Of a stretch of 64,000 nucleotides of DNA, positions 46,866 through 56,322 are shown piece by piece (position 1 is the stretch's first letter; each line of letters begins with the position of its first letter). Both the position numbers and the translations under genes were made by a program. The notes beneath the pieces were generated by a model that worked only from the letters and a program-made list of their open reading frames with translations, did no database searches and was not told the origin of the DNA. The DNA is from Rhizobium nepotum 39/7 (lineage in GTDB: Bacteria > Pseudomonadota > Alphaproteobacteria > Rhizobiales > Rhizobiaceae), in contig NZ_JWJH01000016.1 of the NCBI RefSeq assembly GCF_000949865.1, positions 30,431 through 94,430 of the forward strand. Reading direction: 5' to 3'.

Positions 46866-47435
46866 TTACTTTTTGCCGACAGTGACCTTGATCATCCGGT
46901 CGGGGTTGGAAACTTCGCCGTTACCGCCGGCGCCGCGCTTGATCTTGTCCACGGCTTCCATGCCGGACACGACCTTGCCGACCACGGTATATTGGCCGTT
47001 CAGGAACGGACCGTCGGCAAACATGATGAAGAACTGCGAATTGGCGGAATTCGGATCCTGCGAGCGGGCCATGCCGACCACGCCGCGCGTGAACGGTGTC
47101 TTGGAGAATTCGGCCGGAATATCGGCCAGGTCCGAGCCGCCGGTGCCGGCGCGCTGGGCGTTGAAACCCTTCTCCATGTTGCCATATTGCACGTCGCCGG
47201 TCTGCGCCATGAAACCGTCGATGACGCGGTGGAACGCCACGTTGTCATAAGCGCCCTTTTTCGCCAGCGCCTCGATCTGCGCCACATGCTTGGGCGCGAC
47301 CTCAGGCATCAGCTCGATGACGACAGGGCCGTCCTTCAGCTGAACGGTTAGAAGTTCGGCGGCCGAAGCGAAGGTGCTGGCGGCAAGCGCGCCCGCAAAC
47401 AGGGCGCCGGCAAAGGCAAATCGAACGAGTTTCAT
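46866..47435 (-). CDS. Periplasmic cyclophilin-type prolyl isomerase
   Basis: The 189-residue protein has a signal peptide (residues 1-25, ALAASTFASA/AEL) followed by the same cyclophilin domain as the next gene: VAFHRVIDGFMAQTGDVQYG and ARSQDPNSANSQFFI. It should isomerise prolines in the periplasm, similar to PpiA. The two cyclophilins and coaD form a group on the minus strand with short gaps. The tandem of secreted and cytosolic copies indicates an old duplication. Confidence 0.92.
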   Translation of the reverse strand: MKLVRFAFAGALFAGALAASTFASAAELLTVQLKDGPVVIELMPEVAPKHVAQIEALAKKGAYDNVAFHRVIDGFMAQTGDVQYGNMEKGFNAQRAGTGGSDLADIPAEFSKTPFTRGVVGMARSQDPNSANSQFFIMFADGPFLNGQYTVVGKVVSGMEAVDKIKRGAGGNGEVSNPDRMIKVTVGKK

Positions 47436-47464
47436 CGGATTGGCTCCAGAATGTAGGGCTGAAG

Positions 47465-47959
47465 TCAGCGCTTCAGCTTGGCGTTGAGGGCTTCAAGCAC
47501 GGCTTTGGGAACGAAGGCGTCCACGTTGCCGCCCATGGCGGCGATCTGCCGGACCAATGTGGCTGTAATGGGTCGCGACGACGTACCCGCCGGCAGGAAC
47601 ACGGTCTGGATATCAGGCGCCATCTGGCGGTTCATGCCGGCCATCTGCATTTCATAATCGAGATCAGTGCCGTCGCGCAGGCCGCGCAACAGAAGATGCG
47701 CGCCGTGCTGGCGCGCGGCATCGACGACCAGATTGTCGAAGGAAACGACCTCCATACGCGCCACCTCGCCCGGCAATGTCTCGGAAAGGGCCTGGTTTAT
47801 GAGCGCCGCCCGCTCCTCGAAGCTGAACAGCGGTGCTTTTCCGGGATGGATGCCAACGGCGACGATGACTTTCGAAGCCACGTTCAGCGCCTGGATAAGC
47901 ACATCCAGATGTCCGTTGGTCATCGGATCGAAGGATCCTGGATAAAAGGCAATCGTCAT
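47465..47959 (-). CDS. coaD: Phosphopantetheine adenylyltransferase
   Basis: The 164-residue protein begins [21 protein letters not shown], the nucleotidyltransferase motif of CoaD. It also has [32 protein letters not shown], which includes the pantetheine-binding part. It makes dephospho-CoA in the fourth step of CoA synthesis. It is first of three genes on the minus strand with the cyclophilins, 29 bases apart from the next. Confidence 0.94.
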   Translation of the reverse strand: MTIAFYPGSFDPMTNGHLDVLIQALNVASKVIVAVGIHPGKAPLFSFEERAALINQALSETLPGEVARMEVVSFDNLVVDAARQHGAHLLLRGLRDGTDLDYEMQMAGMNRQMAPDIQTVFLPAGTSSRPITATLVRQIAAMGGNVDAFVPKAVLEALNAKLKR

Positions 47960-48167
47960 ATCGCTCTCAGGTGGTGGGCGTTATGTGCCGCCTTTTGTCA
48001 TGGAGACGGGCGCGGCGCAAGACTTTTGCAACCTGGCCCTCCATCCAAGGCGATCTGAACCACGGATGAATGCGCCGTTCAGTGCGGTTTCAGGGCTCAT
48101 TTGTATAAATACACACCATAAGGAAACCGAAACGCCCCTCACCCGTTAAGCATCCGGAGAAATGAAA

Positions 48168-48236
48168 ATGCTGGCCTTTATGATCGTCCTTTCGATCACC
48201 GCATCATTCGCAGCCGAGTATCTTTTCCTCGAATGA
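48168..48236 (+). CDS. Tiny hydrophobic peptide, 22 residues
   Basis: The frame MLAFMIVLSITASFAAEYLFLE is fully hydrophobic for 15 residues, followed by an acidic/aromatic tail, so it could be a single membrane helix. It follows CCGGAGAAATGAAA; the GGAG is eight bases before ATG 48168, whereas ATG 48162 is too close. It is shorter than most annotated genes and has no named family. Confidence 0.45.
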   Translation: MLAFMIVLSITASFAAEYLFLE

Positions 48237-48376
48237 GGCCCACCGCCAGTTTCCTGAACGCCAGATGAACAGGCCATTCAAGGAAGTTTCACAGGCGCGA
48301 TGCTAATCGATTTTTAAGATTGACGCGGAACATGGTTGGACGTGGCGCGTTAACGACAAACCAAAGGAACAGACAG

Positions 48377-48556
48377 ATGTTTGTAAGAGAAAAACAGTCT
48401 ACTTCGGCGAAAATCAGCGTCATCAGCACAGCCTGGACAGTACTGGTCATCGCAATGGTAGCAACGACGTTTAGCCTTTATGAACAAAAGCCTGATGCAC
48501 AGGGACCGGACTACCAGCAGATGACTTCCCGTTCCCAGTACATGAACTATTATTGA
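48377..48556 (+). CDS. Small single-span membrane protein, 59 residues
   Basis: The product has a short basic cytoplasmic segment (VREKQSTSAKIS), one membrane helix at about 14-36 (ISTAWTVLVIAMVATTFSLY) and a polar tail ending TSRSQYMNYY. AAAGGAACAGAC precedes ATG 48377. It is 43 bases upstream of another small membrane protein on the same strand and may be co-expressed. Nothing is known of its role. Confidence 0.55.
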   Translation: MFVREKQSTSAKISVISTAWTVLVIAMVATTFSLYEQKPDAQGPDYQQMTSRSQYMNYY

Positions 48557-48598
48557 TAAAAGCGAGGAGTTCCTCGCAACACACACGGAGACGATCTC

Positions 48599-48733
48599 AT
48601 GTTCACATTTCTGACGTTGCTGCTTGCCCTGATCAGCATTATGTTCGTGACATCGATGATCACCGCCGTCGCCGAGATGCGGCGGGAAGACGAGGAATTC
48701 AAGGCCGTGGTCCGGCGCGATCGTGCTTTCTGA
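48599..48733 (+). CDS. Small membrane protein, 44 residues
   Basis: The peptide has an N-terminal hydrophobic helix (FTFLTLLLALISIMFVTSMITAV) and a charged tail (EMRREDEEFKAVVRRDRAF), so it is probably an inner membrane protein with its tail in the cytoplasm. CGGAGACGATCTC lies before ATG 48599. It is the third of a run of tiny proteins. The intrinsic terminator at 48792-48822 follows about 60 bases later. Confidence 0.55.
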   Translation: MFTFLTLLLALISIMFVTSMITAVAEMRREDEEFKAVVRRDRAF

Positions 48734-48791
48734 CCGCGCCCTCTGATCGCAGGAAACCGGCTTACACACCTTTCGAAATGTGATTCTTTGC

Positions 48792-48822
48792 AACCGCCTG
48801 GCCGCTCCGGGCGGTTTTATTT
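48792..48822 (+). terminator. Intrinsic terminator of the small-protein cluster
   Basis: AACCGCC, eleven bases and GGCGGTT followed by TTTTATTTT lies after the 44-residue gene. It fits the small-protein unit. Confidence 0.7.
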
Positions 48823-49016
48823 TGCCGCCTTACAGGCCGGAACGGCGAAGATGCCGGCGCAAAAACATGGGCCCAATCACATAACCGTTTTCAAAACCCC
48901 GTTTTTCCAAGGCAAATTCCCTTCAATTTCCCTTTGGATTGATTTAAGGAACGCCGATACGTTGCGGGCCGGAGAGCTGGCGACCGCGATGATGTTCCTG
49001 TGAGGTTTGCATAAAG

Positions 49017-50909
49017 ATGCTCGATTCCCTGAGAAATGCTTCTCGAACCATGGCAGCCAAGCTGCTGCTTCTCCTGCTTGTTGTTTCTTTTGGCGTCTGG
49101 GGCGTCTCCGCATCGCTTGTCACCGCCAATTCGCATGCGGTCATGACCGTGGGCGACCAGACGGTCAGCCCCGAGGAATTCCGCCTCGCCTATCAGCGTC
49201 AGGTTTCCGATCTCAGCCGCCAGTTCGGCACGAGGCTGACGACCGAGCAGGCCAAGGCCTTCGGCATCGACCGCCAAGTGTTCAGCCAGCTTGCGGCGGG
49301 CGCCTCCCTGGACGAACTGGCCTCGAAGATGAATCTCGGCCTTTCGGAAGACCGTCTCGCCAACCTCATCGCCGAAGACCCGGCCTTCCGCTCGGTCAAC
49401 GGCCAGTTCGATCGTAATCTGTTCAGCGAGCGCCTGCGCAATTCCGGCTTCCGCGAGGACGACTACATCAAGGAACGCAGCAAGGTTGCGGTCAGAAGCC
49501 AGATCGTCGAAGCCGTTTCCGACGGTTTCACGGCACCACAGGTGCTGGTGGATGCGCTGAAACAATACCGCAACGAGCAGCGCTCGGTCGATTACGTCAT
49601 CCTGTCCAACGCCGTCATTCCACCCGTCAAGGCGCCGGGCGAAGACGTGCTTGCACCCTGGTTCGAAACCAACAAGACGAAATATCGCGCGCCTGAATTC
49701 CGCAAGTTCACCTATGTGAAGCTGGAGCCGTCCGATATTGCCGATCAGGCTTCGGTGACGGATGCGCAGATCGCCGATTATTACAACAGCCACAAGGACA
49801 GCTTCCGCACGGCCGGCCGCCGCACGGTGGAGCAGCTGACCTTCCCGGACAAGGAAATGGCCGAAGCCGCCGCCGAGCAGATCCGCCTCGGCAACACCAC
49901 CTACGATCAGGTGGTGAAAGATCAGGGCAAGACCGCCTCCGACGTGACGCTCGGCGAATTCACCAGGGACACGATCCCCGACCAGTCGATTGCCGATGCG
50001 GCTTTCGCCGTCCAGAAGGATGGCGGCGTATCTGCGGTCGTCGCGGGCTCCTTCGGCCCAGTCATCCTGCGCGTCACCGGCATCAAGCCGGAAACCACCC
50101 GCACGCTCGAAGAGGCGAAAGAGGATATCCGCAAGGACCTCGCCACCACGGCCGCCGCCGAAGAAGTCACCAATGTGCATGATCGTTACGAAGACCTGCG
50201 CGCCGGCGGTTCCTCGCTTGCCGATGCGGCAAAGCAGCTGAACCTCAAGCCCGTCACCATCGACGCCATCGATGCCGCCGGCCTTGATCAAAAGGGCGAC
50301 GCCATTCAGGGCCTGCCCTCGCCGCAGCTCGCGCAGGAAGTCTTCAAGACCGAACCCGACACCGAAGCCCTGCCGATCAATCTCGGCCGCGAAGGTTATA
50401 TCTGGTTCGACGTCACCCAGATCATTCCCGCCCGCGACCGCACGCTTGCCGAAGTGCGCGACGATGTCGTGGCCGACTGGACGGCGGAGCAGCAGCGCAA
50501 CGCGCTTGCCGCCAAGGCCGACGAGCTGAAGGCACGCGTCGAAAAGGGTGAGACGCTCGCGGCTATCGCCGGCGAACTCAGCCTCGCCGTCGAGCAGAAA
50601 TCCGGCCTGCGCCGCACCAGCGAGGATGCGATTTTCGGCCGGCAAACGATCACGGCGGTTTTCTCCGGCGCTGAAGGCATGACAGGCGCTGCGGCCGACG
50701 CCGACGGCTCCAGCCGTATCCTCTTCAAGGTCACGTCGGTCGACACCAACGCGCCTGCCGATGCGCTTGCCAATGACGACCAGCAATTCACCGCCATCGC
50801 CCGCGCGGCCGGCGACGACATGCTCGACCAGATGGTCAACCGCCTGCAGAACGACTACGGTGTCACCATCAATCAGGCCCTCGCCGATCAGGCGATGGTC
50901 GGTTTCTAA
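49017..50909 (+). CDS. ppiD: PpiD-like periplasmic folding factor (SurA-N/parvulin-type)
   Basis: The 630-residue protein is anchored by one N-terminal membrane helix (residues 14-34). A SurA-type N-terminal region follows (residues about 40-180, RNLFSERLRNSGFREDDYIKER), then a parvulin-like domain at about 260-350 and a long C-terminal helical region (EEAKEDIRKDLATTAAAEEV). It fits PpiD, which helps proteins emerging from the Sec translocon. The parvulin catalytic residues are not well conserved, as usual for PpiD. The start has GAGG far upstream; a GTG is also possible. trpD follows after 15 bases. Confidence 0.87.
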   Translation: MLDSLRNASRTMAAKLLLLLLVVSFGVWGVSASLVTANSHAVMTVGDQTVSPEEFRLAYQRQVSDLSRQFGTRLTTEQAKAFGIDRQVFSQLAAGASLDELASKMNLGLSEDRLANLIAEDPAFRSVNGQFDRNLFSERLRNSGFREDDYIKERSKVAVRSQIVEAVSDGFTAPQVLVDALKQYRNEQRSVDYVILSNAVIPPVKAPGEDVLAPWFETNKTKYRAPEFRKFTYVKLEPSDIADQASVTDAQIADYYNSHKDSFRTAGRRTVEQLTFPDKEMAEAAAEQIRLGNTTYDQVVKDQGKTASDVTLGEFTRDTIPDQSIADAAFAVQKDGGVSAVVAGSFGPVILRVTGIKPETTRTLEEAKEDIRKDLATTAAAEEVTNVHDRYEDLRAGGSSLADAAKQLNLKPVTIDAIDAAGLDQKGDAIQGLPSPQLAQEVFKTEPDTEALPINLGREGYIWFDVTQIIPARDRTLAEVRDDVVADWTAEQQRNALAAKADELKARVEKGETLAAIAGELSLAVEQKSGLRRTSEDAIFGRQTITAVFSGAEGMTGAAADADGSSRILFKVTSVDTNAPADALANDDQQFTAIARAAGDDMLDQMVNRLQNDYGVTINQALADQAMVGF

Positions 50910-50924
50910 CCGGGGGCGGAAACG

Positions 50925-51959
50925 ATGGCCGAACTGAAGCCGCTGATCGCCAAGGTCGCAAACGGGGAAAGCCTGAACCGTGAGGAATCGCGGGCCGCCT
51001 TCGACATTCTGATGTCGGGCGAGGCCACCCCGTCGCAGATCGGCGGTTTCCTGATGGCGCTGCGCGTGCGCGGCGAGACGGTGGACGAGATCGTCGGCGC
51101 CGTCTCCTCCATGCGCGCGCGCATGCTGCCGGTTTCGGCCCCAGCCAATGCCATCGACATCGTCGGAACCGGCGGTGACGGCATCGGCACCTATAATATC
51201 TCGACGCTTGCCTCGATCATCGTCGCCGGTACCGGCCTGCCGGTCGCCAAGCACGGTAACCGGGCGCTGAGTTCCAAATCCGGAACGGCGGATGCGCTCT
51301 CCGCGCTCGGCGTGAAACTCGATATCGGTCCTGATCTCATTGCCCGCTGCATCGGCGAGGCGGGCCTTGGTTTCATGTTCGCGCAGCTGCACCATTCCGC
51401 CATGCGCCATGTCGGCCCGAGCCGCGTCGAACTCGGCACACGAACGATCTTCAACCTGCTCGGCCCCCTCTCCAACCCGGCGGGCGCCAAGCGCCAATTG
51501 CTCGGCGTATTCTCACCGCGCTGGCTGGTGCCGCTTGCCGAAGTGCTGCGCGATCTCGGCTCGGAAAGCATCTGGGTCGTGCACGGCGACGGCATGGATG
51601 AGGTCACGACGACAGGCGTCACCCATGTGGCGGCGCTGGAAGATGGCAAGATCCGTACCTTCGATCTGACGCCGAAGGATTTCGGCGTCGAACCCGCCGC
51701 GATGGATGATCTGAAGGGCGGCGACGGCATTGCCAATGCGGCAGCGCTGCGCGAAGTTCTGTCCGGCAAGCGCAACGCCTATCGCGATGTATCGCTGTGC
51801 AACGCGGCCGCAGCGCTCGTCATTGCCGGCAAGACCGAAACGCTTGGCGAGGCGATGACGATCGTCAGCGAGGCGCTCGACAGCGGAGCCGCAGCGGCAG
51901 CCCTCGACCGTCTGGTCGCCGTCTCCAACGAAACAGACCTCGAGCAGGCCGAGCATTAA
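50925..51959 (+). CDS. trpD: Anthranilate phosphoribosyltransferase
   Basis: The 344-residue enzyme has the phosphoribosyl pyrophosphate motif [10 protein letters not shown] (near residue 82), [17 protein letters not shown] and [26 protein letters not shown]. It adds ribose phosphate to anthranilate in tryptophan synthesis. It lies 15 bases after ppiD and 19 before trpC, so it is in the same transcription unit. Glycine-rich loops and the C-terminal barrel are intact. Confidence 0.95.
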   Translation: MAELKPLIAKVANGESLNREESRAAFDILMSGEATPSQIGGFLMALRVRGETVDEIVGAVSSMRARMLPVSAPANAIDIVGTGGDGIGTYNISTLASIIVAGTGLPVAKHGNRALSSKSGTADALSALGVKLDIGPDLIARCIGEAGLGFMFAQLHHSAMRHVGPSRVELGTRTIFNLLGPLSNPAGAKRQLLGVFSPRWLVPLAEVLRDLGSESIWVVHGDGMDEVTTTGVTHVAALEDGKIRTFDLTPKDFGVEPAAMDDLKGGDGIANAAALREVLSGKRNAYRDVSLCNAAAALVIAGKTETLGEAMTIVSEALDSGAAAAALDRLVAVSNETDLEQAEH

Positions 51960-51978
51960 AAGGAATGAGAGCGGGACC

Positions 51979-52794
51979 ATGAGCGACATTCTCAAAAAGA
52001 TCGAAATCTACAAGCGCGAGGAAATCGCCGCTGCCAAGGCGAAGGTTTCGCTTGCCGATCTCAAGGCGATGGCCGCCGGCCAGACCGCGCCGCGCGGTTT
52101 TTACAACGCGCTCAGGGCAAAGCAGGCTGACGGAAAATTCGGGCTGATCGCCGAAATCAAGAAAGCCAGCCCCTCCAAGGGCCTGATCCGTCCGGATTTC
52201 GATCCGCCGGCGCTGGCTGCGGCTTACGAGGCGGGTGGCGCTGCCTGCCTTTCCGTGCTGACGGACACGCCGAGCTTTCAGGGCGCGCCGGAATTCCTGA
52301 CCGCCGCCCGCAATGCATGCTCGCTGCCGGCGCTGCGCAAGGATTTCATGTTCGACACCTATCAGGTGCATGAGGCCCGCGCCTGGGGCGCGGACTGCAT
52401 CCTTCTCATCATGGCGTCGCTCTCCGACGATGAGGCGAAACGGCTGGAAGACGAGGCTTTCGCGCTTGGCATGGACGTGCTGGTCGAGGTCCACGATGCC
52501 GAGGAAACCGAAAGGGCGCTGAAGCTCTCCTCACCGCTTCTCGGCATCAACAACCGCAATCTGCGCACCTTCGAGGTCGGTCTCGAAACCAGTGAAAAGC
52601 TGGCTGGCCTCGTGCCGGCGGACAAGCTGCTGGTCGGCGAAAGCGGCATCTTCACCTATGAGGATTGCCAGCGCCTCGAACGGAGCGGCATCCGCACCTT
52701 CCTCGTCGGTGAAAGCCTGATGCGCAAGGACGACGTTGCTGCGGCCACCAGGGCCCTGCTGACCGGCGAGACCGGCGTTCTGGCTGCGGAATGA
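51979..52794 (+). CDS. trpC: Indole-3-glycerol phosphate synthase
   Basis: The 271-residue barrel enzyme has the conserved [42 protein letters not shown] and [12 protein letters not shown]. It closes the indole ring in tryptophan synthesis. The catalytic Lys and Glu lie in [11 protein letters not shown] and the KDF motif. The start overlaps nothing; 19 bases separate it from trpD, with AGGAATGAGAGCGGG upstream. moaC starts 8 bases after the stop. Confidence 0.95.
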   Translation: MSDILKKIEIYKREEIAAAKAKVSLADLKAMAAGQTAPRGFYNALRAKQADGKFGLIAEIKKASPSKGLIRPDFDPPALAAAYEAGGAACLSVLTDTPSFQGAPEFLTAARNACSLPALRKDFMFDTYQVHEARAWGADCILLIMASLSDDEAKRLEDEAFALGMDVLVEVHDAEETERALKLSSPLLGINNRNLRTFEVGLETSEKLAGLVPADKLLVGESGIFTYEDCQRLERSGIRTFLVGESLMRKDDVAAATRALLTGETGVLAAE

Positions 52795-52801
52795 TCGCCT
52801 G

Positions 52802-53293
52802 ATGAGCGAGGCGGGCAAGCTCACCCATATAGACGCCGCAGGCGAAGCCCATATGGTCGATGTCGGCGACAAGGCGGAAACCGTGCGTATCGCCGTCGCC
52901 GAAGGTTTCGTGCGGATGAAACCGGAAACGCTAACCCTCATTCGCGACGGCAATGCCAAGAAAGGCGACGTCATCGGCACCGCCCGGCTGGCGGGCATCA
53001 TGGCCGCCAAGCAGACGGCCAGCCTCATTCCGCTCTGCCACCCTCTGATGCTGACCAAGGTGGCGGTGGACATCACCGAGGACCCTTCCCTGCCCGGCCT
53101 GCGGGTCGAGGCCATGGTGAAACTTTCCGGCAAGACCGGCGTGGAGATGGAGGCGCTGACCGCCGTATCCATCGCCTGCCTGACGATCTACGACATGGCG
53201 AAAGCCGCCGACAAGGCGATGGAGATCGTCAATATCCGTCTTCTCGAAAAGAGCGGCGGCAAATCCGGCGATTTCCGGCGACAGGAGATTTGA
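52802..53293 (+). CDS. moaC: Cyclic pyranopterin monophosphate synthase
   Basis: The 163-residue protein has the catalytic motif [11 protein letters not shown] and the later [20 protein letters not shown] of MoaC. It takes the MoaA product to cyclic pyranopterin monophosphate in molybdenum cofactor synthesis. The gene starts 8 bases after trpC and is followed directly by moeA (ATG in the next base after the stop), so it is in the trpD-trpC-moaC-moeA unit. This tryptophan/molybdopterin joining is a feature of rhizobia. Confidence 0.95.
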   Translation: MSEAGKLTHIDAAGEAHMVDVGDKAETVRIAVAEGFVRMKPETLTLIRDGNAKKGDVIGTARLAGIMAAKQTASLIPLCHPLMLTKVAVDITEDPSLPGLRVEAMVKLSGKTGVEMEALTAVSIACLTIYDMAKAADKAMEIVNIRLLEKSGGKSGDFRRQEI

Positions 53294-54511
53294 ATGAAGC
53301 CGCTGCTGCCCGTGGATGAGGCCATAACGCGCCTTCTGGAGGCGGCGGTTCCGGTGGCGGACGAAGAGACCCTGCCGCTCGCCGAATGCGACGGCCGCGT
53401 GCTTGCGGCCGACCTTGCGGCACGTCTGACCCAGCCGCCCTTCAACGCCTCGGCCATGGACGGCTATGGGCTGCGCAGCGCCGATGCGCCCGCAATCGGC
53501 TCTGTCCTCACCGTCATCGGCCAGGCCGCCGCCGGCCACGCCTTTTCCGGGACAGTGGGGCAAGGTGAGGCCGTGCGCATCTTCACCGGCGCGCCGGTTC
53601 CGACAGGTGCAGACACCATTCTCATTCAGGAAGACGCCGAACTTCTCGGCGACGGCAAGATCCGCACCGCCTTCGAAGTCACCGCCGGGCGACATATCCG
53701 CCCGCGCGGACAGGATTTCGCCGAGGGTGAAACGGTACTGAACTCCGGCCGTGAACTCGGTTTTACCGATCTCACCGTCGCAGCCGCGATGAACCACGCC
53801 ACGCTTGCCGTCTATCGCAAGCCGCTCGTCGCGATCCTTGCCACCGGCGACGAATTGTTGCCGCCCGGAAGCACGCCCCTGCCCGCCCAGATCATCGCCT
53901 CGAACACCTTCGGTATCGCCGCCCTTGCGCGGGCAGCAGGTGCCGACGTTCTCGATCTCGGCATCATCGCCGATAATGATGCCTTGATCCGCGCCGCCAT
54001 CGGCAGGGCCGTCGCGGCAAAGGCGGATGTGCTGGTAACGCTCGGCGGTGCATCGGTCGGTGACCACGATCTCGTGCAGGCGGCGTTGAAGGCAGAAGGC
54101 ATGCAGCTCGATTTCTGGCGCATCGCCATGCGCCCGGGAAAACCGCTGATGGTCGGCGTCATCGACACCATGCAGGTTCTGGGCCTGCCCGGAAACCCGG
54201 TCGCGAGCCTCGTCTGCGGCCTGCTGTTCCTCGAACCGCTGCTCCGCCGAATCGCCCGTCGCGCGCCCGTGCAACGGACTGCCACCGCCCGCACCGCGAC
54301 GCCGCTGAAAGCGAACGACCACCGGCAGGATTATCTGCGCGCCCGTTTCCACACCGACGAGAACGGCGTTCTGGTGGCGGAGGCCTATACCAAACAGGAT
54401 TCGTCGATGATGAAACTGCTGGCCCATTCCGACGGGTTGATCGTGCGACAGCCGCATGCGCCGGCGGTGGAGGCAGGAGCGGAATGCCCGGTGATAAGGC
54501 TAAGAGCCTGA
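53294..54511 (+). CDS. moeA: Molybdopterin molybdenumtransferase
   Basis: The 405-residue protein carries FNASAMDGYGLRS, IFTGAPVPTGADTI and TLGGASVGDHDLV of MoeA. It inserts molybdate into adenylated molybdopterin. The stop of moaC abuts its ATG, so the two are translationally coupled. All four domains appear complete. AGGAGATTTG just upstream is the ribosome binding site. Transcription probably ends in the AT-rich region behind it. Confidence 0.94.
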   Translation: MKPLLPVDEAITRLLEAAVPVADEETLPLAECDGRVLAADLAARLTQPPFNASAMDGYGLRSADAPAIGSVLTVIGQAAAGHAFSGTVGQGEAVRIFTGAPVPTGADTILIQEDAELLGDGKIRTAFEVTAGRHIRPRGQDFAEGETVLNSGRELGFTDLTVAAAMNHATLAVYRKPLVAILATGDELLPPGSTPLPAQIIASNTFGIAALARAAGADVLDLGIIADNDALIRAAIGRAVAAKADVLVTLGGASVGDHDLVQAALKAEGMQLDFWRIAMRPGKPLMVGVIDTMQVLGLPGNPVASLVCGLLFLEPLLRRIARRAPVQRTATARTATPLKANDHRQDYLRARFHTDENGVLVAEAYTKQDSSMMKLLAHSDGLIVRQPHAPAVEAGAECPVIRLRA

Positions 54512-55012
54512 CGCGCAAGCGTTGCGACGGCGAGCGAAACAACGCATTGTTTCAAAAGCTTGCCGGGTTTCCACCACAAGTAGTCGCAGCAATGAGACAG
54601 GCCGCATCCGACCGCGTTGAGACGCCCCAATAAAACTGTAACGTTGCTGTATCGGGACTTGCGCGAAGAAATTCGTTGCCTATACACGACGTCTTTGCCA
54701 AATGAAAAACGCCCCGCCGCGCCAATTTCCCAACTATCGCCATACGTTGTTGTATCAAAATAAATCACCCGAATCTCGTTATCGGGATTGACAGAATAAA
54801 TGCGATACTGGCACCAAGACGAACAGTAGAGACCAAAAAACTACGGAACTCCCTGAAACTGAGAATTACTTATAATTATCAATTAAATAAGATAAATATC
54901 ACCAAATTTGAAAAATCCCGTGATAAAAATTAGTTTTTCATAAATTAAGCTTTCCAAAACGGGCCATGTAATAATAATCATAGTCGATAAGCAGACTCAC
55001 TGGAGTTTCTTG
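54512..55012. other. 500-base intergenic region, AT-rich right half
   Basis: No supported gene is seen. A minus-strand frame (54552-54768) has an unlikely composition. From about 54770 to 54990 the DNA is AT-rich (for example AATTATCAATTAAATAAGATAA), followed directly by the diguanylate cyclase gene. This may be its promoter region or a remnant of inserted DNA. Confidence 0.5.
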
Positions 55013-56083
55013 ATGAATACGGCATCCACGCCCAAAACCACGGGGCCCGACATTGCCGGGCAGATTGCCTACGCCATGCGGACCATGGGTGTTTCGCCAA
55101 TCCCGCGCAATTACAGCCTGTTTTACGAAGCCTATATCGGCTCGAACCCGGCTTTGACGAAGGATCTGGCCGCGCTCGGAAGTCGGGTCACGCAGGAGGA
55201 TCTGGACGAACTATCCACGCGTCACGGCGAAGGCAATCCCACGGGGTCGATCGACGACGCGCACGAGAAGCTGCGGCGTGAACTGGAAGCCCTGCTCGGA
55301 ACGCTGAGGCGCGAGCAATCCTCCATCGAGAACTACAACCGAATTCTCGGAGAAACGCGCCAGCGCATCGACGACAAGACTGTTTCGAGCGCCAATATTC
55401 TGAGGAATGCGGTTTCATTGCTGGCAGAGGCTACGGGTTCGAAGATCATCGATGGCGAAAAGGCGTTCAACGACGTCAACCGCCACGCCGAGGAAATGCA
55501 TCAGGTACGCCTGGAGCTGGATGAATACAAACGCATCGCCAATACCGACTCGCTGACGCGTCTTTCCAACCGGCGCGCTTTCGACGACAGGCTGGCTTCC
55601 GTCTATGACAGCTCCATCGGCTTGCAATATACGACGCTCGTCCTGCTCGATATCGATCATTTCAAGCGGATCAACGACACGTTCGGCCATCCGGTCGGCG
55701 ACAAGATACTGGCCACCGTCGCCTCCGTCATCCGCGCCAATGTCCGCAAGGACGGTTTCGTCGCCAGAAGCGGCGGCGAGGAATTCGCCATCATTCTTGA
55801 TGGCAACACGCCGGAAGAGGTCATGGTGATTTGCGAGCGCATTCGCCTGTCGCTGGAAAGCACGCCGTTCCGCAATTCGAGGTCGGGCGCCGACTACGGC
55901 ACGGTGACGATCTCGATCGGTTTTGCCTCCGCCTCGCAGGCCAACAATCCGGGCGAACTCTATGGCCATGCCGATATGGCGCTCTACCACGCCAAGGAAA
56001 CCGGCAGGAACCGCTCCGTCTTTTACGAGGACGGCATGCAGAAGAACTATGTCGGCAAGAACTGGCTGATTTATCGGACGTGA
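55013..56083 (+). CDS. Diguanylate cyclase (GGDEF protein) with helical N-terminus
   Basis: The 356-residue protein has no membrane helix. Residues 1-170 are helical (with conserved-looking NYSLFYEAYIG and a coiled-coil stretch at 85-125) and probably dimerise or sense a signal. The GGDEF domain at about 175-345 has the substrate-binding LLDIDHFKRINDTFGH and the active GGEEF at 254-258, so it should make c-di-GMP. The inhibitory I-site (RxxD five residues before GGEEF) is not conserved (RKDG), so product inhibition is likely absent. It may be DgcB of A. tumefaciens, judged only from recalled gene order. ATG 55013 has TGGAG upstream. Confidence 0.86.
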   Translation: MNTASTPKTTGPDIAGQIAYAMRTMGVSPIPRNYSLFYEAYIGSNPALTKDLAALGSRVTQEDLDELSTRHGEGNPTGSIDDAHEKLRRELEALLGTLRREQSSIENYNRILGETRQRIDDKTVSSANILRNAVSLLAEATGSKIIDGEKAFNDVNRHAEEMHQVRLELDEYKRIANTDSLTRLSNRRAFDDRLASVYDSSIGLQYTTLVLLDIDHFKRINDTFGHPVGDKILATVASVIRANVRKDGFVARSGGEEFAIILDGNTPEEVMVICERIRLSLESTPFRNSRSGADYGTVTISIGFASASQANNPGELYGHADMALYHAKETGRNRSVFYEDGMQKNYVGKNWLIYRT

Positions 56084-56110
56084 GAAGGACGACAAGCTCG
56101 AGAATATCTC

Positions 56111-56228
56111 TGCCGTCATGCCGGACCTGATCCGGCATCCAGCCACGGCGAGTATGCGCCGTGAGAAGAGCCTTACGCGATCAAGGACTTGATCGCACTG
56201 GACCCCGGACTAGATCCGGGGTGACGAT
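56111..56228. repeat. Palindromic intergenic repeat, family B
   Basis: CGTCATGCCGGACCTGATCC pairs with GGACTAGATCCGGGGTGACG at the far end; the centre contains GATCAAGGACTTGATC. It is closest to 12661-12777. Confidence 0.8.
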
Positions 56229-56322
56229 GTGTGAGGATGCTGCGTCTGCCAAGTACGCAGGTGCTGCGACGCGTTCCAGGTAGCCTGATCACCGTTTGAT
56301 CCGGACGCGCATCACATCCCCT

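Noticed and set aside
48891..51497. An 868-residue minus-strand frame
   Set aside because: It is antisense to ppiD and trpD, which have clear motifs; the frame is a GC-rich shadow.
54552..54768. Minus-strand frame in the gap after moeA
   Set aside because: It has no ribosome binding site or recognisable motif, and the longer version overlaps moeA.
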